Below are positions 1 through 9,639 of a DNA stretch of 64,000 nt, piece after piece. Source of the DNA: an uncultured Lachnospiraceae bacterium (GTDB lineage: Bacteria; Bacillota; Clostridia; Lachnospirales; Lachnospiraceae). The DNA lies in the NCBI GenBank assembly GCA_902779305.1, contig CACZBD010000018.1:25473-89472 (forward strand), given 5' to 3'. Made by a program: the position numbers and the translations under genes. Under the pieces are notes generated by a model. It was given only the letters and a program-made list of their open reading frames with translations, did not search any database and had not been told where the DNA came from. Position 1 is the stretch's first letter, and every line of letters starts with the position of its first letter.

Positions 1-820
1 CCTTTAAATCTTTATGCTGATCATTTAAAAATGTGTTTGCAGCTTCAGCGCCAAGATTAGCTGATATTCCTCTGATAGCAAGATTCATCTTAGCAAGTCT
101 TCTCGTTGTATCAGTGAGCTCCTGTCCATATATAGAAACATTTAGCCTGTTACCTTTGTGCTCATCAACGAAACGCATAGATTGAACAAACATTCCGCCT
201 GAACCACACGCTCCGTCATATACAATTCCAGAATAGGGTTCAATAAGTTCGCAAAGCAAAGCAACAACAGTACGAGGTGTATAGAATTCCCCTTTACCTT
301 TTCCTTCTTTTAAGGCGAACTGTCGAAGACAATATTCGTATACTTTTCCAAAGACATCTTTGTCTCCTCCAACTTGAAGTTCAAGACCATTGATTAAATC
401 CAGCAAAGAGGATAAACCGCTGGGATCCATGTGGAGTCTTGAATAATAGTTATCTGGTAACGCCCCTTCCAGTGCAGGATTTTTCTGTTCAATTTCATGT
501 AAAGCAGTATCGATCTTTATCGCTATGTCAGGCTGCTTTGCATTCTGCATAATATAGTTCCATCTTGCAGATTCGGGAATGTAAAAAACATTGTCCTTTG
601 TATAAAAAGGCATCATTTCAAGAAAACTCTCCTGCCCATTCGCAATCATGTTTTCTCGATGCTCATTAAATTTATCATTAGCATATTTCAGGAAAATCAA
701 TGAAAGAACCACATGCTTGTACTCTGCAGGTTCCACCTTTCCTCGAAGCTTGTTAGCAGCATCCCAAAGAGTCTGTTCTATGGGCTTTTCTTCTTTTACT
801 TTTGCGCTTCCTCTTGCCAT
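1..820 (-). CDS. hsdM: Type I restriction-modification DNA methyltransferase subunit HsdM (5' part; runs off left edge)
   Basis: Adenine-specific methyltransferase subunit of a type I restriction-modification system. The window edge cuts it after about 273 residues. Residues 1-130 match the helical HsdM N-terminal domain (WDAANKLRGKVEP, LKYANDKF). GEFYTPR at 177-183 and the SAM-binding motif YDGACGSGGMF at 201-211 are typical of the family; the catalytic NPPF/Y motif would lie outside the window. The ATG at 820 is preceded by GGAG about nine bases upstream. The PD-(D/E)XK-RAMA gene lies 100 bp upstream in the same direction, so the two may be co-transcribed. hsdS and hsdR are not visible and would have to lie further left. 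Confidence 0.9.
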   Translation of the reverse strand, partial: MARGSAKVKEEKPIEQTLWDAANKLRGKVEPAEYKHVVLSLIFLKYANDKFNEHRENMIANGQESFLEMMPFYTKDNVFYIPESARWNYIMQNAKQPDIAIKIDTALHEIEQKNPALEGALPDNYYSRLHMDPSGLSSLLDLINGLELQVGGDKDVFGKVYEYCLRQFALKEGKGKGEFYTPRTVVALLCELIEPYSGIVYDGACGSGGMFVQSMRFVDEHKGNRLNVSIYGQELTDTTRRLAKMNLAIRGISANLGAEAANTFLNDQHKDLK

Positions 821-922
821 AATTGTCTTATCTCCTGTATTTGTTATAGTCTGGTAAGCTATTTATTGGGTTTGCTTTCTCTTATGCTACCACCTTTATA
901 GTCCAATATTCTTCCCCCTTCT

Positions 923-1696
923 TCATTCCTGTTCCATATACTCTCTGCGAATTTCTGACAACGTCTTCCCGCTTGCTTTATGAACAGAAAACTTATATGT
1001 CTCAATTGAAGTCCACCCGTAAACATTCTTAAGCCACTGTGCTATAGAAAGGATTTCGCCTTCCGGTAACCGGACCAGTCCATCGGCTTGTAAAACCACC
1101 TCGTCTTCTCTATCACGTGCCACCAGCACATCTCCGGCAGACACAACGCCCCACCTGAGCATATCCTTTATCTTTGGCAATACAGTACGGTTAACTGCAC
1201 CCCTACCGCTTGACCTTCTCTTTACCCAATCATTCGGTTTTTCAACAACTTCAAACTTGGGCGCTTTTGAAGACGCTCCGATCTGGAAAACCTTGATTTC
1301 GCACAGGAAAAAACGAACCGATTCGTCCGTATGATTATTCAACCACTCGACAGCCGCTCTATGTTCGTCCCGGGCACGTTTAACTATCCACACTACATAA
1401 TCAGCCTTGGTGCCGGAAGCATAGGTTATCAGTTTTCCCAAATGATCATGATCCGTATCGCCAAGCTGGTTTTCTATCAATACTTTCCGATCGGTATCCG
1501 TTTCATAAGCAATGATATCAGCGCGAAAGTCGCCCACAGACACTTCCGTATCATCGGCGCTCAAATCTATCCCCAGGGCTTCAGACAAAATCTCAATGTT
1601 ATCCTGTTGGGCAAGCCATGGCGTAAAATCTCGGGCTTCATCTGGCCAAATATCACGAATATTCGTTATTTCCTTTAATCTTCCCAGTTCTTCCAT
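923..1696 (-). CDS. PD-(D/E)XK nuclease-like protein with C-terminal RAMA domain
   Basis: A 257-residue protein of the DUF4268-like type found beside type I restriction systems. Residues 1-150 form a restriction-endonuclease-like fold: WPDEARDFTPWLA near 17-29, the metal-binding Asp60 in FRADI, and IENQL at 74-78, where the usual E-x-K is E-x-Q. DHLGKLITYA follows. Residues ~165-257 resemble a RAMA domain (restriction enzyme adenine methylase associated), ending in GWTSIETYKF and GKTLSEIRREY. It probably assists or protects the methylation system upstream of hsdM. Whether it cuts DNA is uncertain because of the Gln at the Lys position, although that substitution is common in this subfamily. 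Confidence 0.75.
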   Translation of the reverse strand: MEELGRLKEITNIRDIWPDEARDFTPWLAQQDNIEILSEALGIDLSADDTEVSVGDFRADIIAYETDTDRKVLIENQLGDTDHDHLGKLITYASGTKADYVVWIVKRARDEHRAAVEWLNNHTDESVRFFLCEIKVFQIGASSKAPKFEVVEKPNDWVKRRSSGRGAVNRTVLPKIKDMLRWGVVSAGDVLVARDREDEVVLQADGLVRLPEGEILSIAQWLKNVYGWTSIETYKFSVHKASGKTLSEIRREYMEQE

Positions 1697-1848
1697 TCAT
1701 CAACCTCGTGCTTTTGCGGTTTCAAGCGAAAACAGTGCAACATCACATTTTTAAGTGTACTATACTTTCTCAATGGATTAAAGGAAAATTGCGCTTTTAT
1801 ACGCATTTTTATGATAAAGATGAACTATTCTTCTATTCGTACTTTATC

Positions 1849-2151
1849 TCAGCCTTTTTTGCTGCCGTAAAACAGATTTGCGTACATAACACAATCCCAG
1901 ATGGCTTCTTCACTCGCATACCGATAATACGTCCACGGGTCAACCCATTTTGAGCCTTTTGCCATATTGCAGCGACGACATAGTGGCATCATGTTTTGGA
2001 TTCTGCCTCGCGAGCCTCCGGCACTCTTGGGAATTACATGATCAACTGTTTTTGTACCATAAATCTTATGCCCGCAATGCGCACATACACCTCCGGCCTT
2101 TTTCCAAATTTTTTTCCGTAATTCTTTCTTGGATAACTTCTGCCTGTGCAT
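1849..2151 (-). CDS. Small HNH endonuclease-family protein
   Basis: A 100-residue HNH protein. Two zinc knuckles are visible, CAHC at 23-26 and CRRC at 58-61. They bracket the catalytic DHVIPKSAGG (Asp37, His38) and Asn53. The basic N-terminus (about 20 residues) could contact DNA. The start is well supported by GGAGGAGG seven bases before the ATG. Small HNH proteins of this kind occur widely in phages and mobile elements, either as homing-type nickases or as restriction components, and the sequence does not distinguish these. It lies between the zinc-ribbon array and the restriction genes, inside the low-GC block. Confidence 0.85.
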   Translation of the reverse strand: MHRQKLSKKELRKKIWKKAGGVCAHCGHKIYGTKTVDHVIPKSAGGSRGRIQNMMPLCRRCNMAKGSKWVDPWTYYRYASEEAIWDCVMYANLFYGSKKG

Positions 2152-2334
2152 ACACTAACCTCCTCCCATGGCATGAACCTCCTATATATCCGTTGTCGCT
2201 GTTCCATGTAAGGTGGTTTGCTACCATTTGTTAAGTTTTCTGTTTGGTAAAAACGATGCGATTATGATATGAATGATTATGGTTCGGGGACATTTTGTGA
2301 GATAATTATAGCAAAGAACCGTTCACAAAATAAG

Positions 2335-4235
2335 CTATTCCGACCAGCAAAACGGACAGGTTCCACCATTAAGAATCATCAAATTTGGACTGCGTCTCCA
2401 CTCATGCCCTTTTTCACATATCCACCATCTCTTTCGGCTGTTAGAGTATACAACATCCGCAGGTGTAGTATTTCTATTTTTGGTTGGGTGCCATTCATCC
2501 AGTAAATATTCCAATGCGTTTAATTTGCAATATGTTTCAAGATCATTGAATCCTTTGCACACTTTAAGATTTGACAATTGTGGACACCGCGTTTTATCAG
2601 TCACTCGTCTTGAAATAGATGTTTTCCATTCAAAGTCAAAATGCTTTCCTGTTATGGGATCGTCATAGGGTAATATCCACCATGCTTTTTTACTACTTTT
2701 AGGTGTCACATCTGAAGGTCTTTTTTCCCCATTCTTTGTGGGATGCCACTCGTCAAGCAGATTCTCCATTCCGTCGTTATACCCCGGCCAAACCCTATGT
2801 CCGGATAAAAATGGACAGCCTGATTTCTGTTGTATTCTGTCTCTTAGCATCTCCTTCCATTCAAAGTCAAAGTGTTTTCCTGTTATGGGGTCGTCATAAG
2901 GCAGCATCCACCATACTTTTTTTTGGCTTTTTGCATATATATTCGAGGGTTTTATATCTCCGTTCTTTGTGGGATGCCACTCATCAAGCAGATTCTCCAT
3001 TCCGTTCAACTTACAATATGTCTCCAGGTCGTTATACCCCGGCCAAATCTTTTGCCCGGACAAAAATGGACAACCTTCTTTTTTATCAATTCTATTGACC
3101 ACTGTGTTTTCCCATTCAAAGTCAAAGTGTTTTCCTGTTATGGGGTCATCATAGGGTAACATCCACCATGCTTTTTTACTACTTTTAGGTGTCACATCTG
3201 AAGGTCTTTTTTCCCCATTCTTTGTGGGATGCCACTCGTCAAGCAGATTCTCCATTCCGAAAATGGACAGCCTGATTTCTGTTGCGTTCTGCTATAAAGA
3301 CTCATCTTCCATTCAAAATTAAACTTTCTACTCGTTTCAGGGTCTATATATGACATAAACCACCACACTTTATCTTCGCTTCTATACAATACATCCAACG
3401 GCCTTAAGTCTCCATTTCGTGTGGGATGCCACTCGTCAAGCAGATTCTCCATTCCGTTCAACTTGCAATATGTCTCCAGATCGTTATACCCCGGCCAAAC
3501 CCTATGTCCGGATAAAAATGGACAGCCCACTTTCAGGCTAACCCTTTCTTTTGGCGTTGCCTCCCATTCAAAGTCAAAGTGTTTTCCTGTTATGGGGTCG
3601 TCATAAGGCAGCATCCACCATACTTTTGTATTTCCCTTGGGCGATAATTCTGATGGCAATATAATCTCGTTTCTTATAGGATGCCACTCATCAAGCAGAT
3701 TCTCCATTCCGTTCAACTTACAATATGTCTCCAAATCATTATACCCCGGCCAAATCTTTTGCCCGGACAAAAATGGACAACCTGATTTTTTGCTAACCCT
3801 ACTGCTTGGTGTTGCCTCCCATTCAAAGTCAAAGTGTTTTCCTGTTATGGGGTCGTCATAAGACAGCATCCACCATACTTTTTTTTGGCTTTTTGCAGAT
3901 ATACTCGAAGGTTTTATATCTCCATTCTTTGTGGGATGCCACTCGTCAAGCAGATTCTCCATTCCGTTCAACTTGCAATATGTCTCCAGGTCGTTATACC
4001 CCGGCCAAACCTTATGCCCGCTTGTTCTGTTATTTACTGTATCTTCCCATTCAAAGTCAAAGTGCCTTCCTGTTTTCGGATCATCATATGGCAACAGCCA
4101 AAATACTTTCTTGCAACAAGTGGGGGACACATCAGATGCGGCCAAATCTCCGTTTTTTATCGGATGCCATTCTTTAGCTAATTGAGGATATAAGCATGCT
4201 AGGCTTTTTTTGTATTCTATGTGATTTGACTTCAT
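2335..4235 (-). pseudogene. Zinc-ribbon repeat protein array with degenerate ligands, broken by a frameshift
   Basis: Two overlapping frames, 3192-4235 (347 residues) and 2335-3255 (306 residues), together encode one repeat protein of about eight modules. Each module contains LLDEWHPTKNG, WWMLPYDDPITGKHFDFEW and GCPFLSG, separated by WPGYNDLETYCKLN. The last module (near 2335-2450) keeps the zinc-ribbon pattern WICEKGHEW...CPFC of the DUF4379 family. In the other seven the first Cys is replaced by a PYDDP insertion and CPxC has become CPFL or similar. At about 3257 one repeat lacks roughly 59 bp present in its sister copies, which shifts the frame and joins the two ORFs. It follows the intact zinc-ribbon gene by 51 bp. 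Function unknown; nucleic-acid binding is a family-based guess. Confidence 0.7.
2470..4060 (-). repeat. Tandem ~220-bp coding repeats with internal deletions
   Basis: About seven copies of a near-identical unit recur at the DNA level, marked on the plus strand by cattcaaagtcaaagtg, ggatgccactc and cagattctccattccg. Copies differ by clean deletions. A 24-bp in-frame loss near 2780 removes LETYCKLN. A loss of about 59 bp near 3257 shifts the frame. An in-frame loss near 4025 removes the CPFL segment. The pattern fits slippage or recombination between repeats. These are coding repeats, not a CRISPR array. Confidence 0.85.
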
Positions 4236-4286
4236 TTTCCATAAGTCTCCATGTTATATGTGTAAGAATTTGATGACTTTTTGCCG

Positions 4287-5303
4287 CTAATTACAATATG
4301 GACAACTTGTTCCATTCGATCTATGGTCAATAGATGTTCTCCATCTATGTCCCTCTTTACATATCCACCACACCCTCTTGTTTGAAAACCTGGCATAGTT
4401 TTCAGGTCTTTTGTTATGATTTTGAACATAATCCCATTCCTGACACAGTATTGGATCAGAGGATTTTAAATCATTTATTCCAGTGATGACTCTTTTTCCG
4501 CTGCAATATGGACAACCGTCTCCTCTGAATCTGTTATAAACTTGTGCATACCACTCATGGCCTTCTTTACATCGCCACCACAAAAAATGATTAGACTGAG
4601 CTGATATATCTGTTACTTTTATGGCGTTTTTTGTAGGATGAATTTCTTGGAAAATTTCTGGAGCAATTACTGATAGTCTGTTTTCAGGAACACACAGCGG
4701 GCAATGTGTGATCTTGACACGGTTCTTTACCGTATCACTCCATTCATGACCATTAACACATTTCCACCAAATCCTGCGGTTTGATCCGTAAGAGACACCG
4801 GTTGGTTTTAATCCTGTGTTTTTTTCATAATTCCATTGCTCTGCTATTTCTGGATGTCTAGATTGTAAGTCCGTTTCACCTATGGCAATTCGCTTGTGCG
4901 CACAGTATGGACAACCCCTTCCTCTTGTTCTTGTGTTAATTCCACTCTTCCATCTATGACCCTTTTCACATATCCAATAACACTTTTTGTTTGATTTTGG
5001 TAAATATTCTGATGGATCTGATTGATTGCTTTCATAATCCCATTGGTCTGCTACATCTGGATATAACGTCGCAAGATCATTTTCTCCAGCAATTGGCCTT
5101 TTCCCAGAGCAATATGGGCAGCCATCTCCTCTGATCGCCCGTTTTTTAACCTGTGCCTTCCACTTATGTCCTTTTTTGCATATCCAATTAACCGTTTTTG
5201 CAGATCCATATGTGATCTTTTTTATATCTATCTCAATGTTTTCTGTGTAATCCCACTCGTTAACTAAACTTGGATACTTATCAATAAGCCCATTCTTAAT
5301 CAA
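4287..5303 (-). CDS. Five-module zinc-ribbon repeat protein (DUF4379-like)
   Basis: A 338-residue protein made of five zinc-ribbon (treble-clef-like) modules of about 65 residues. Each reads roughly WWxCxxGHxWxxxVxxR...CPYC, with Cys, His and a CPxC knuckle intact in all five (for example WICKKGHKW and GCPYCSGKR in the first). Linkers carry the xxWDYxxN motif. The start overlaps the upstream coiled-coil gene by 8 bp, so it is translationally coupled to the recombinase operon. No enzyme domain is visible. Repeated zinc ribbons suggest DNA or RNA binding. Position in the operon suggests a role in transposition or target choice, but no direct evidence is visible. Confidence 0.75.
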   Translation of the reverse strand: MIKNGLIDKYPSLVNEWDYTENIEIDIKKITYGSAKTVNWICKKGHKWKAQVKKRAIRGDGCPYCSGKRPIAGENDLATLYPDVADQWDYESNQSDPSEYLPKSNKKCYWICEKGHRWKSGINTRTRGRGCPYCAHKRIAIGETDLQSRHPEIAEQWNYEKNTGLKPTGVSYGSNRRIWWKCVNGHEWSDTVKNRVKITHCPLCVPENRLSVIAPEIFQEIHPTKNAIKVTDISAQSNHFLWWRCKEGHEWYAQVYNRFRGDGCPYCSGKRVITGINDLKSSDPILCQEWDYVQNHNKRPENYARFSNKRVWWICKEGHRWRTSIDHRSNGTSCPYCN

Positions 5304-6036
5304 AATTGATCCCTTTCAATGTTAACTCTGCAAGATTTTCTGCTTTTTCTGCTAACACTTGTTTTTGATATCCTTTAAGCGTCTTACCAATATCAAACAT
5401 TTCACCTATCTCTTCGCTGATACTTTGTTGATATCTGTCTATATCTATCTCTCCATCGTTTATTCCCATTTTTTCGAGCATTTCCCGGCGGCTATTTTCA
5501 TCCGTTACTCGTATGATATAATTTAGCCTTTTCTCAAGTTTTTTTTGTTTTTGCGTTATTGATTTAATTTTAATATCTAACTCATTAATAACAGTCTCCT
5601 GCTCCCTGTTTTGCCTTCTCAAAGCCTCATTCTCTGTAGAAAGATATCCGTTTTTCGAAAGAAGTTTATTAAAGGTTTCCCTCGTCTCAACAACCAATTT
5701 CTTTTGGACGATCAGAGGCAATTCAAAAAAGGCATCGATGTTTGCCGCTTTCAAAAGCGTGTTCCTGTTAACGCTGGAAACAATGCTTCTAGATTTATTA
5801 ATCTCATTAATCTTTACTGTGCAACTTTTTGTATATTCTACTGGCTTGTTTGTTTTTGGATCCTTCCCTTTGATTGGTCGTGTAAAATGATAGTCTCTTA
5901 CTTCTTCAAGTCCTGGAATATTATTTCTCGACCATTCTGCTAATTCCGTAGCTTTGATTTTGTTTCGTTCCTGTTCGGCGAATTTAACTACCGCTTCTAA
6001 TAGTAAATCTTCGGGGAATTTTTGTGTTTTAGCCAT
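5296..6036 (-). CDS. TnpC-like coiled-coil protein of the recombinase operon
   Basis: A 246-residue, strongly charged protein without catalytic motifs. Residues 1-60 look like a small helical DNA-binding region (LLEAVVKFAEQERN, ATELAEWSRNNIPGLEEV). Residues ~125-185 form a long coiled coil (ENEALRRQNREQE, QKKLEKRLNYI). Its 5' end overlaps the upstream recombinase gene by 40 bp and its 3' end overlaps the zinc-ribbon gene by 8 bp. In Tn554-type elements a small TnpC protein follows two recombinases and influences orientation and frequency of transposition. This protein occupies the same place but is twice as long, so the equivalence is positional. Confidence 0.6.
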   Translation of the reverse strand: MAKTQKFPEDLLLEAVVKFAEQERNKIKATELAEWSRNNIPGLEEVRDYHFTRPIKGKDPKTNKPVEYTKSCTVKINEINKSRSIVSSVNRNTLLKAANIDAFFELPLIVQKKLVVETRETFNKLLSKNGYLSTENEALRRQNREQETVINELDIKIKSITQKQKKLEKRLNYIIRVTDENSRREMLEKMGINDGEIDIDRYQQSISEEIGEMFDIGKTLKGYQKQVLAEKAENLAELTLKGINFD

Positions 6037-7610
6037 TCTTTTGCTACCTCCTTAGTCCTGATATCGCAGCCCACCTTATACCTTGAAACATCTGTCTGTA
6101 CCTGCAAAAGCATTTCCTCTAATGTCTTTTCTCCATTGTTCTTGATGCTTAAGACTCCGTTCAAATAATCTACTGTCATCTTTGCGTGTTCTTCTGTCAT
6201 TTGCATTAATGGATCCATGTATTCGTCCATTTCTTTTTTTGTGGGAATGTAATATTTGCAGCCAATACAGTTTCCCACATGTTTATGCCTTATACAGTCA
6301 TCAAAGTTTTCGTTGTCCTTCTCTCTTTTTTCTGCTGTGCAAACAGAGCGGTTCAAGTCGACGGCCAGCGTTGCTGATTTCATTAATTCATCATACAAAT
6401 CCTGCTCCTGACTTTCCATTCTGTTCTGTAATTGTATTATTGATGAGTTTCGAATTGTTTCGGTGATATTTGTATAATATCCAAAAGTAGTTTGAACAGA
6501 TTCATGGTCTGCCAGTTGTCGACATATGTCTTCTCCGGCATCTTGAAACATAAGATTAGTTAACGCGATGGGTCTGCTGTCACCTGCACTAACAATCTCA
6601 AACTCCTTGATTCCCGAAGCATATCTGACAAAATCATATCTTCTGTTTCCAATAATATGGGTATTCATAAATCCGGCCAAAAGGGCATTAAATGCCTGCA
6701 ATGACAACATCTTGTTAACCATTGACTTGCTATATGCAAACAAAAACCTTCTATCCTGTTTCGCTGTTAATCCAATATATTTCTCAATTTTCGATATCAC
6801 AGGAGTATCTGGTACCTTATACGAGAAAACAGAGTAATCCTTCTCAACATCATAATATACAGTTCTGCGCCCCTTTTTCAGTTTCGTTCGTCTAATGCTC
6901 AAGTATACACTGTCACCTTTTCGTTCTATACAATTTAAGGGGGTAACAAGCATTTCTGTTGCCCTGAGCGGTAAAACAAAGGTGATATTTACCCAAAAAT
7001 AGATCGGAAACCATTTTATAAAATCCTCATCCTCAATGCTCGTTGCATACATTTTGTTTATCTCGTTTTCTATAGCGAGATAATTTATTACCGGACTCAA
7101 TTTCCTTTGCGGCGAAGATTCTGACTTGGTTATCTTTACTCCTTTGGTAATCTTATCGATTTGTTTCATGGGTGTATTGATAAAAGCGAGAAAATCGGTT
7201 AGTGCAATTAAATTTTCTTCTGAAATCTGGTATTTTCTATCTCCATAATGTTGTACAAACTCCCTTAGCACGTTTAGTTTATTTTTTTCAATAGTTTGGT
7301 AAATATACACGCCATTACAGTATATGACATAGCATTTAAGCATGTTGATCATCGTATCTTTTGGTATTCCAAACACTTTTCCGATATGGCTGCTATACAA
7401 ATAATCATCAATTTCAAAACATAATCCAAAATACTTGATTCCAGAATATGCCATCCATTTATCATCTTCGAACTGGCCTTTGATCTCCCCTTTGTCAACT
7501 AAGGATTGAAACACCTCTTTGCAACTGTTCATAAATGATACGCTGAATGTATTTTCAGTGAAAATAATAATATCTTCTGTTTCTATTTTTCTTAATGTCT
7601 TATTCACCAA
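5997..7610 (-). CDS. Tyrosine recombinase (third of trio, TnpB-like)
   Basis: A 537-residue tyrosine-recombinase-family protein. The first catalytic arginine is likely Arg216 in LPLRATEML. The second box reads DSRPIALTNLMFQDAG with Arg346, followed by LADHES (His369) and FGYYT, where Tyr378 or Tyr379 would be the nucleophile. The usual His of the HxxR box is not obvious. After the catalytic domain comes a Cys/His cluster (C439, C448, C451) that may bind zinc, then a helical tail. It overlaps the upstream gene by 11 bp and the downstream gene by 40 bp. Most similar in layout to TnpB of Tn554-type elements. Confidence 0.8.
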   Translation of the reverse strand: MVNKTLRKIETEDIIIFTENTFSVSFMNSCKEVFQSLVDKGEIKGQFEDDKWMAYSGIKYFGLCFEIDDYLYSSHIGKVFGIPKDTMINMLKCYVIYCNGVYIYQTIEKNKLNVLREFVQHYGDRKYQISEENLIALTDFLAFINTPMKQIDKITKGVKITKSESSPQRKLSPVINYLAIENEINKMYATSIEDEDFIKWFPIYFWVNITFVLPLRATEMLVTPLNCIERKGDSVYLSIRRTKLKKGRRTVYYDVEKDYSVFSYKVPDTPVISKIEKYIGLTAKQDRRFLFAYSKSMVNKMLSLQAFNALLAGFMNTHIIGNRRYDFVRYASGIKEFEIVSAGDSRPIALTNLMFQDAGEDICRQLADHESVQTTFGYYTNITETIRNSSIIQLQNRMESQEQDLYDELMKSATLAVDLNRSVCTAEKREKDNENFDDCIRHKHVGNCIGCKYYIPTKKEMDEYMDPLMQMTEEHAKMTVDYLNGVLSIKNNGEKTLEEMLLQVQTDVSRYKVGCDIRTKEVAKEWLKHKNSPKIYY

Positions 7611-9639
7611 GTCCCTCCTCTATCATCTTTTTTATCCCTTGTTTATCTTGATCTGACATTTCCTTGAGCACCTCGTTAATAATACTCTGGAAGGCCGGAA
7701 TAATAATCTTTTTTAATGCAAGTTTATACTTATTCTTTCCTGTTGGATCCGGTTTTTCACGAAACTCTTTAATTACACGAAGTAATGAAGGAACCCCTTC
7801 TCTCGTAAATACATGATAAGGGCAAACATTAGCGATGCAGGATTCAAATGTAGGATTAGCACAACTGAATCCTAACGCTCGCTTCAGACAATAAATGCCT
7901 GGATCCTTCGCGACACCACGTCCTTGTCCAATTGAATACATGGCCTTCAGTATATCAGTCGGCTCTTCTGTTTCCCCTTGTGAAAAATCGGAATACAACC
8001 TGTCGCTCGTAACTGCTCCCATCCCCATAGCTTCCAATTCATACGCCGAAGTATTTATTAAACCTATCAATTTCGTTTGTTCTTCAGAAGTTAACAATCT
8101 AAATCGATCAGGAAATGCAGATAAAAGTGTCTTGTATAAATACACGCCCATTACTCCTCGTTGCATCATCATATATAACACAACATCTGCGTTTTCCCCC
8201 GTAAGACCATGATCCTTCAAATATGCAATGGTAGAATTAACATCTATGTGGTTGCGTGCAAGTGATGCTACAATATGTGCTACAAGCGGTGTTTCTCCAT
8301 TTTCTCTCGCCGTGCTTTCCACCCCTTGTAAATATGATTTATTAAGTCTTCTTGGGGATATATTATGCCTTCCAATTACTTCTAGTATTTCTTCGCCAAA
8401 GAAATCTCTTAGTTGCGTCCAATTTGCGTAACGACTAACACGACTTGCCTTCATATATCCCTCACCCGTTGAAACATGGTGATGTTCCGCAATAAGCATT
8501 AGTTTCCCATAGAAAACACGTAACTCAGGCGTCACTACAGATCTCAGTTTTCCACCCTTGCTGTTATGTGTTTTACCTGCAAGCATCCAGGACATTTCTA
8601 TTTTTGTTATCGCGTAGAGCGCAATATCCGCATATGTTTTGTCGGATATTCTATGATTTACAATGTCGTCATATAGGTGTTCCGGATCTATTCCAAACGG
8701 ATTATCTGCATCCTGCAAATCCAAATATACCCAATCATTACACTTGTCCGGTGTTCTCCATCCGCATACATAATGAAGTGCCAAAAACAACCACATCTCC
8801 GAATATATATGATTATTTAACGCCTTTATGGTCAATTCGTGTTCGTCATCATATTTCTGACTGAAAAAAAACCTAGCCAATTTAGTAAATATTTCATATG
8901 AGTACGCTTGGATTGTTGCGCTCTCTTTTCTCTTTAGTGTGGCCGCGTTATACTTAACAAATTCTTCATCTCTTACCTTTTTATAGAAGTTTACAATATA
9001 TTGTTTTGCTGTTTCATGTTCGACTTCATCTATCAGTAAAGCAATATCTTCGTTTGTTATAACATCTATTTCTTCTGCGGATAAAACAGCTTTCGCATAA
9101 TCAATATATGATGGTGTATATTTCTTTTCTTCCGAAAATAATTCGTCGATCCTCTTAAACCAGTATATGTTTTTGGGGTGATTACGGTTTTCATATATTA
9201 TTCTGTCAACAATCTGCTTTCCTGACAGACCAAAGTTTTCAAAAAAATCTATGCTTTTATAATTCAGAAAATTAATGTCATCTCTTTTAAAATAGACTTC
9301 TTCTGCGTTTGGAAGGCAAAATAATACTTGATCCAGATATAACTCGATTCCAAAGTATTCATGATACTCTAAATAATCAATATATTTGTTTCTGTCTTTT
9401 ACGTGCTTTGCATCAAACCTTTCGGTATCATGCATCAAAATAAACTCTTTTAAACCAATATATGTATTTCGTTGATTCTTTATCTCCTCGCACAGCCTTT
9501 TCAGAATCCTGCCGTTATGGCATTCGATTACACCTTCATCCGCATAATACTGTATTACCTCTTTCTTAATCCCAATGATTTTTGCTGCGTCAACAATCAA
9601 TATGGTGTTTTCGTTAGTCCATTGTTCTTTATTTGCCAT
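7600..9639 (-). CDS. Large divergent recombinase-like protein (second of trio)
   Basis: A 679-residue protein between two clear tyrosine recombinases, overlapping each by 11 bp. Residues ~12-47 read like a winged or MerR-type helix-turn-helix (ILIVDAAKIIGIKKEV, YYADEGVIE). The middle (about residues 230-480) has recombinase-like elements: LHYVCGWRTPDKCNDWVYLDL around a candidate Arg, then HNISPRRLNKSYL and TIAYL. I cannot assign a full catalytic set with certainty. Near residue 590 there is a Cys-rich segment (YCLKRALGFSCANP, CIANVCPYH) that could bind zinc. By position it corresponds to the middle partner of recombinase-trio elements; it may be structural rather than catalytic. Confidence 0.6.
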   Translation of the reverse strand: MANKEQWTNENTILIVDAAKIIGIKKEVIQYYADEGVIECHNGRILKRLCEEIKNQRNTYIGLKEFILMHDTERFDAKHVKDRNKYIDYLEYHEYFGIELYLDQVLFCLPNAEEVYFKRDDINFLNYKSIDFFENFGLSGKQIVDRIIYENRNHPKNIYWFKRIDELFSEEKKYTPSYIDYAKAVLSAEEIDVITNEDIALLIDEVEHETAKQYIVNFYKKVRDEEFVKYNAATLKRKESATIQAYSYEIFTKLARFFFSQKYDDEHELTIKALNNHIYSEMWLFLALHYVCGWRTPDKCNDWVYLDLQDADNPFGIDPEHLYDDIVNHRISDKTYADIALYAITKIEMSWMLAGKTHNSKGGKLRSVVTPELRVFYGKLMLIAEHHHVSTGEGYMKASRVSRYANWTQLRDFFGEEILEVIGRHNISPRRLNKSYLQGVESTARENGETPLVAHIVASLARNHIDVNSTIAYLKDHGLTGENADVVLYMMMQRGVMGVYLYKTLLSAFPDRFRLLTSEEQTKLIGLINTSAYELEAMGMGAVTSDRLYSDFSQGETEEPTDILKAMYSIGQGRGVAKDPGIYCLKRALGFSCANPTFESCIANVCPYHVFTREGVPSLLRVIKEFREKPDPTGKNKYKLALKKIIIPAFQSIINEVLKEMSDQDKQGIKKMIEEGLGE

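Noticed and set aside
2470..4060. Regularly spaced repeats resembling a CRISPR array
   Set aside because: The repeats are long (about 220 bp), almost the whole unit is conserved, and they are in a coding frame that yields a repeat protein. There are no short unique spacers and no cas genes.
4232..4429. 65-residue minus-strand ORF between the two zinc-ribbon genes
   Set aside because: It overlaps the end of the 338-residue zinc-ribbon gene in another frame, has no family-like content and contributes nothing that links the two arrays.
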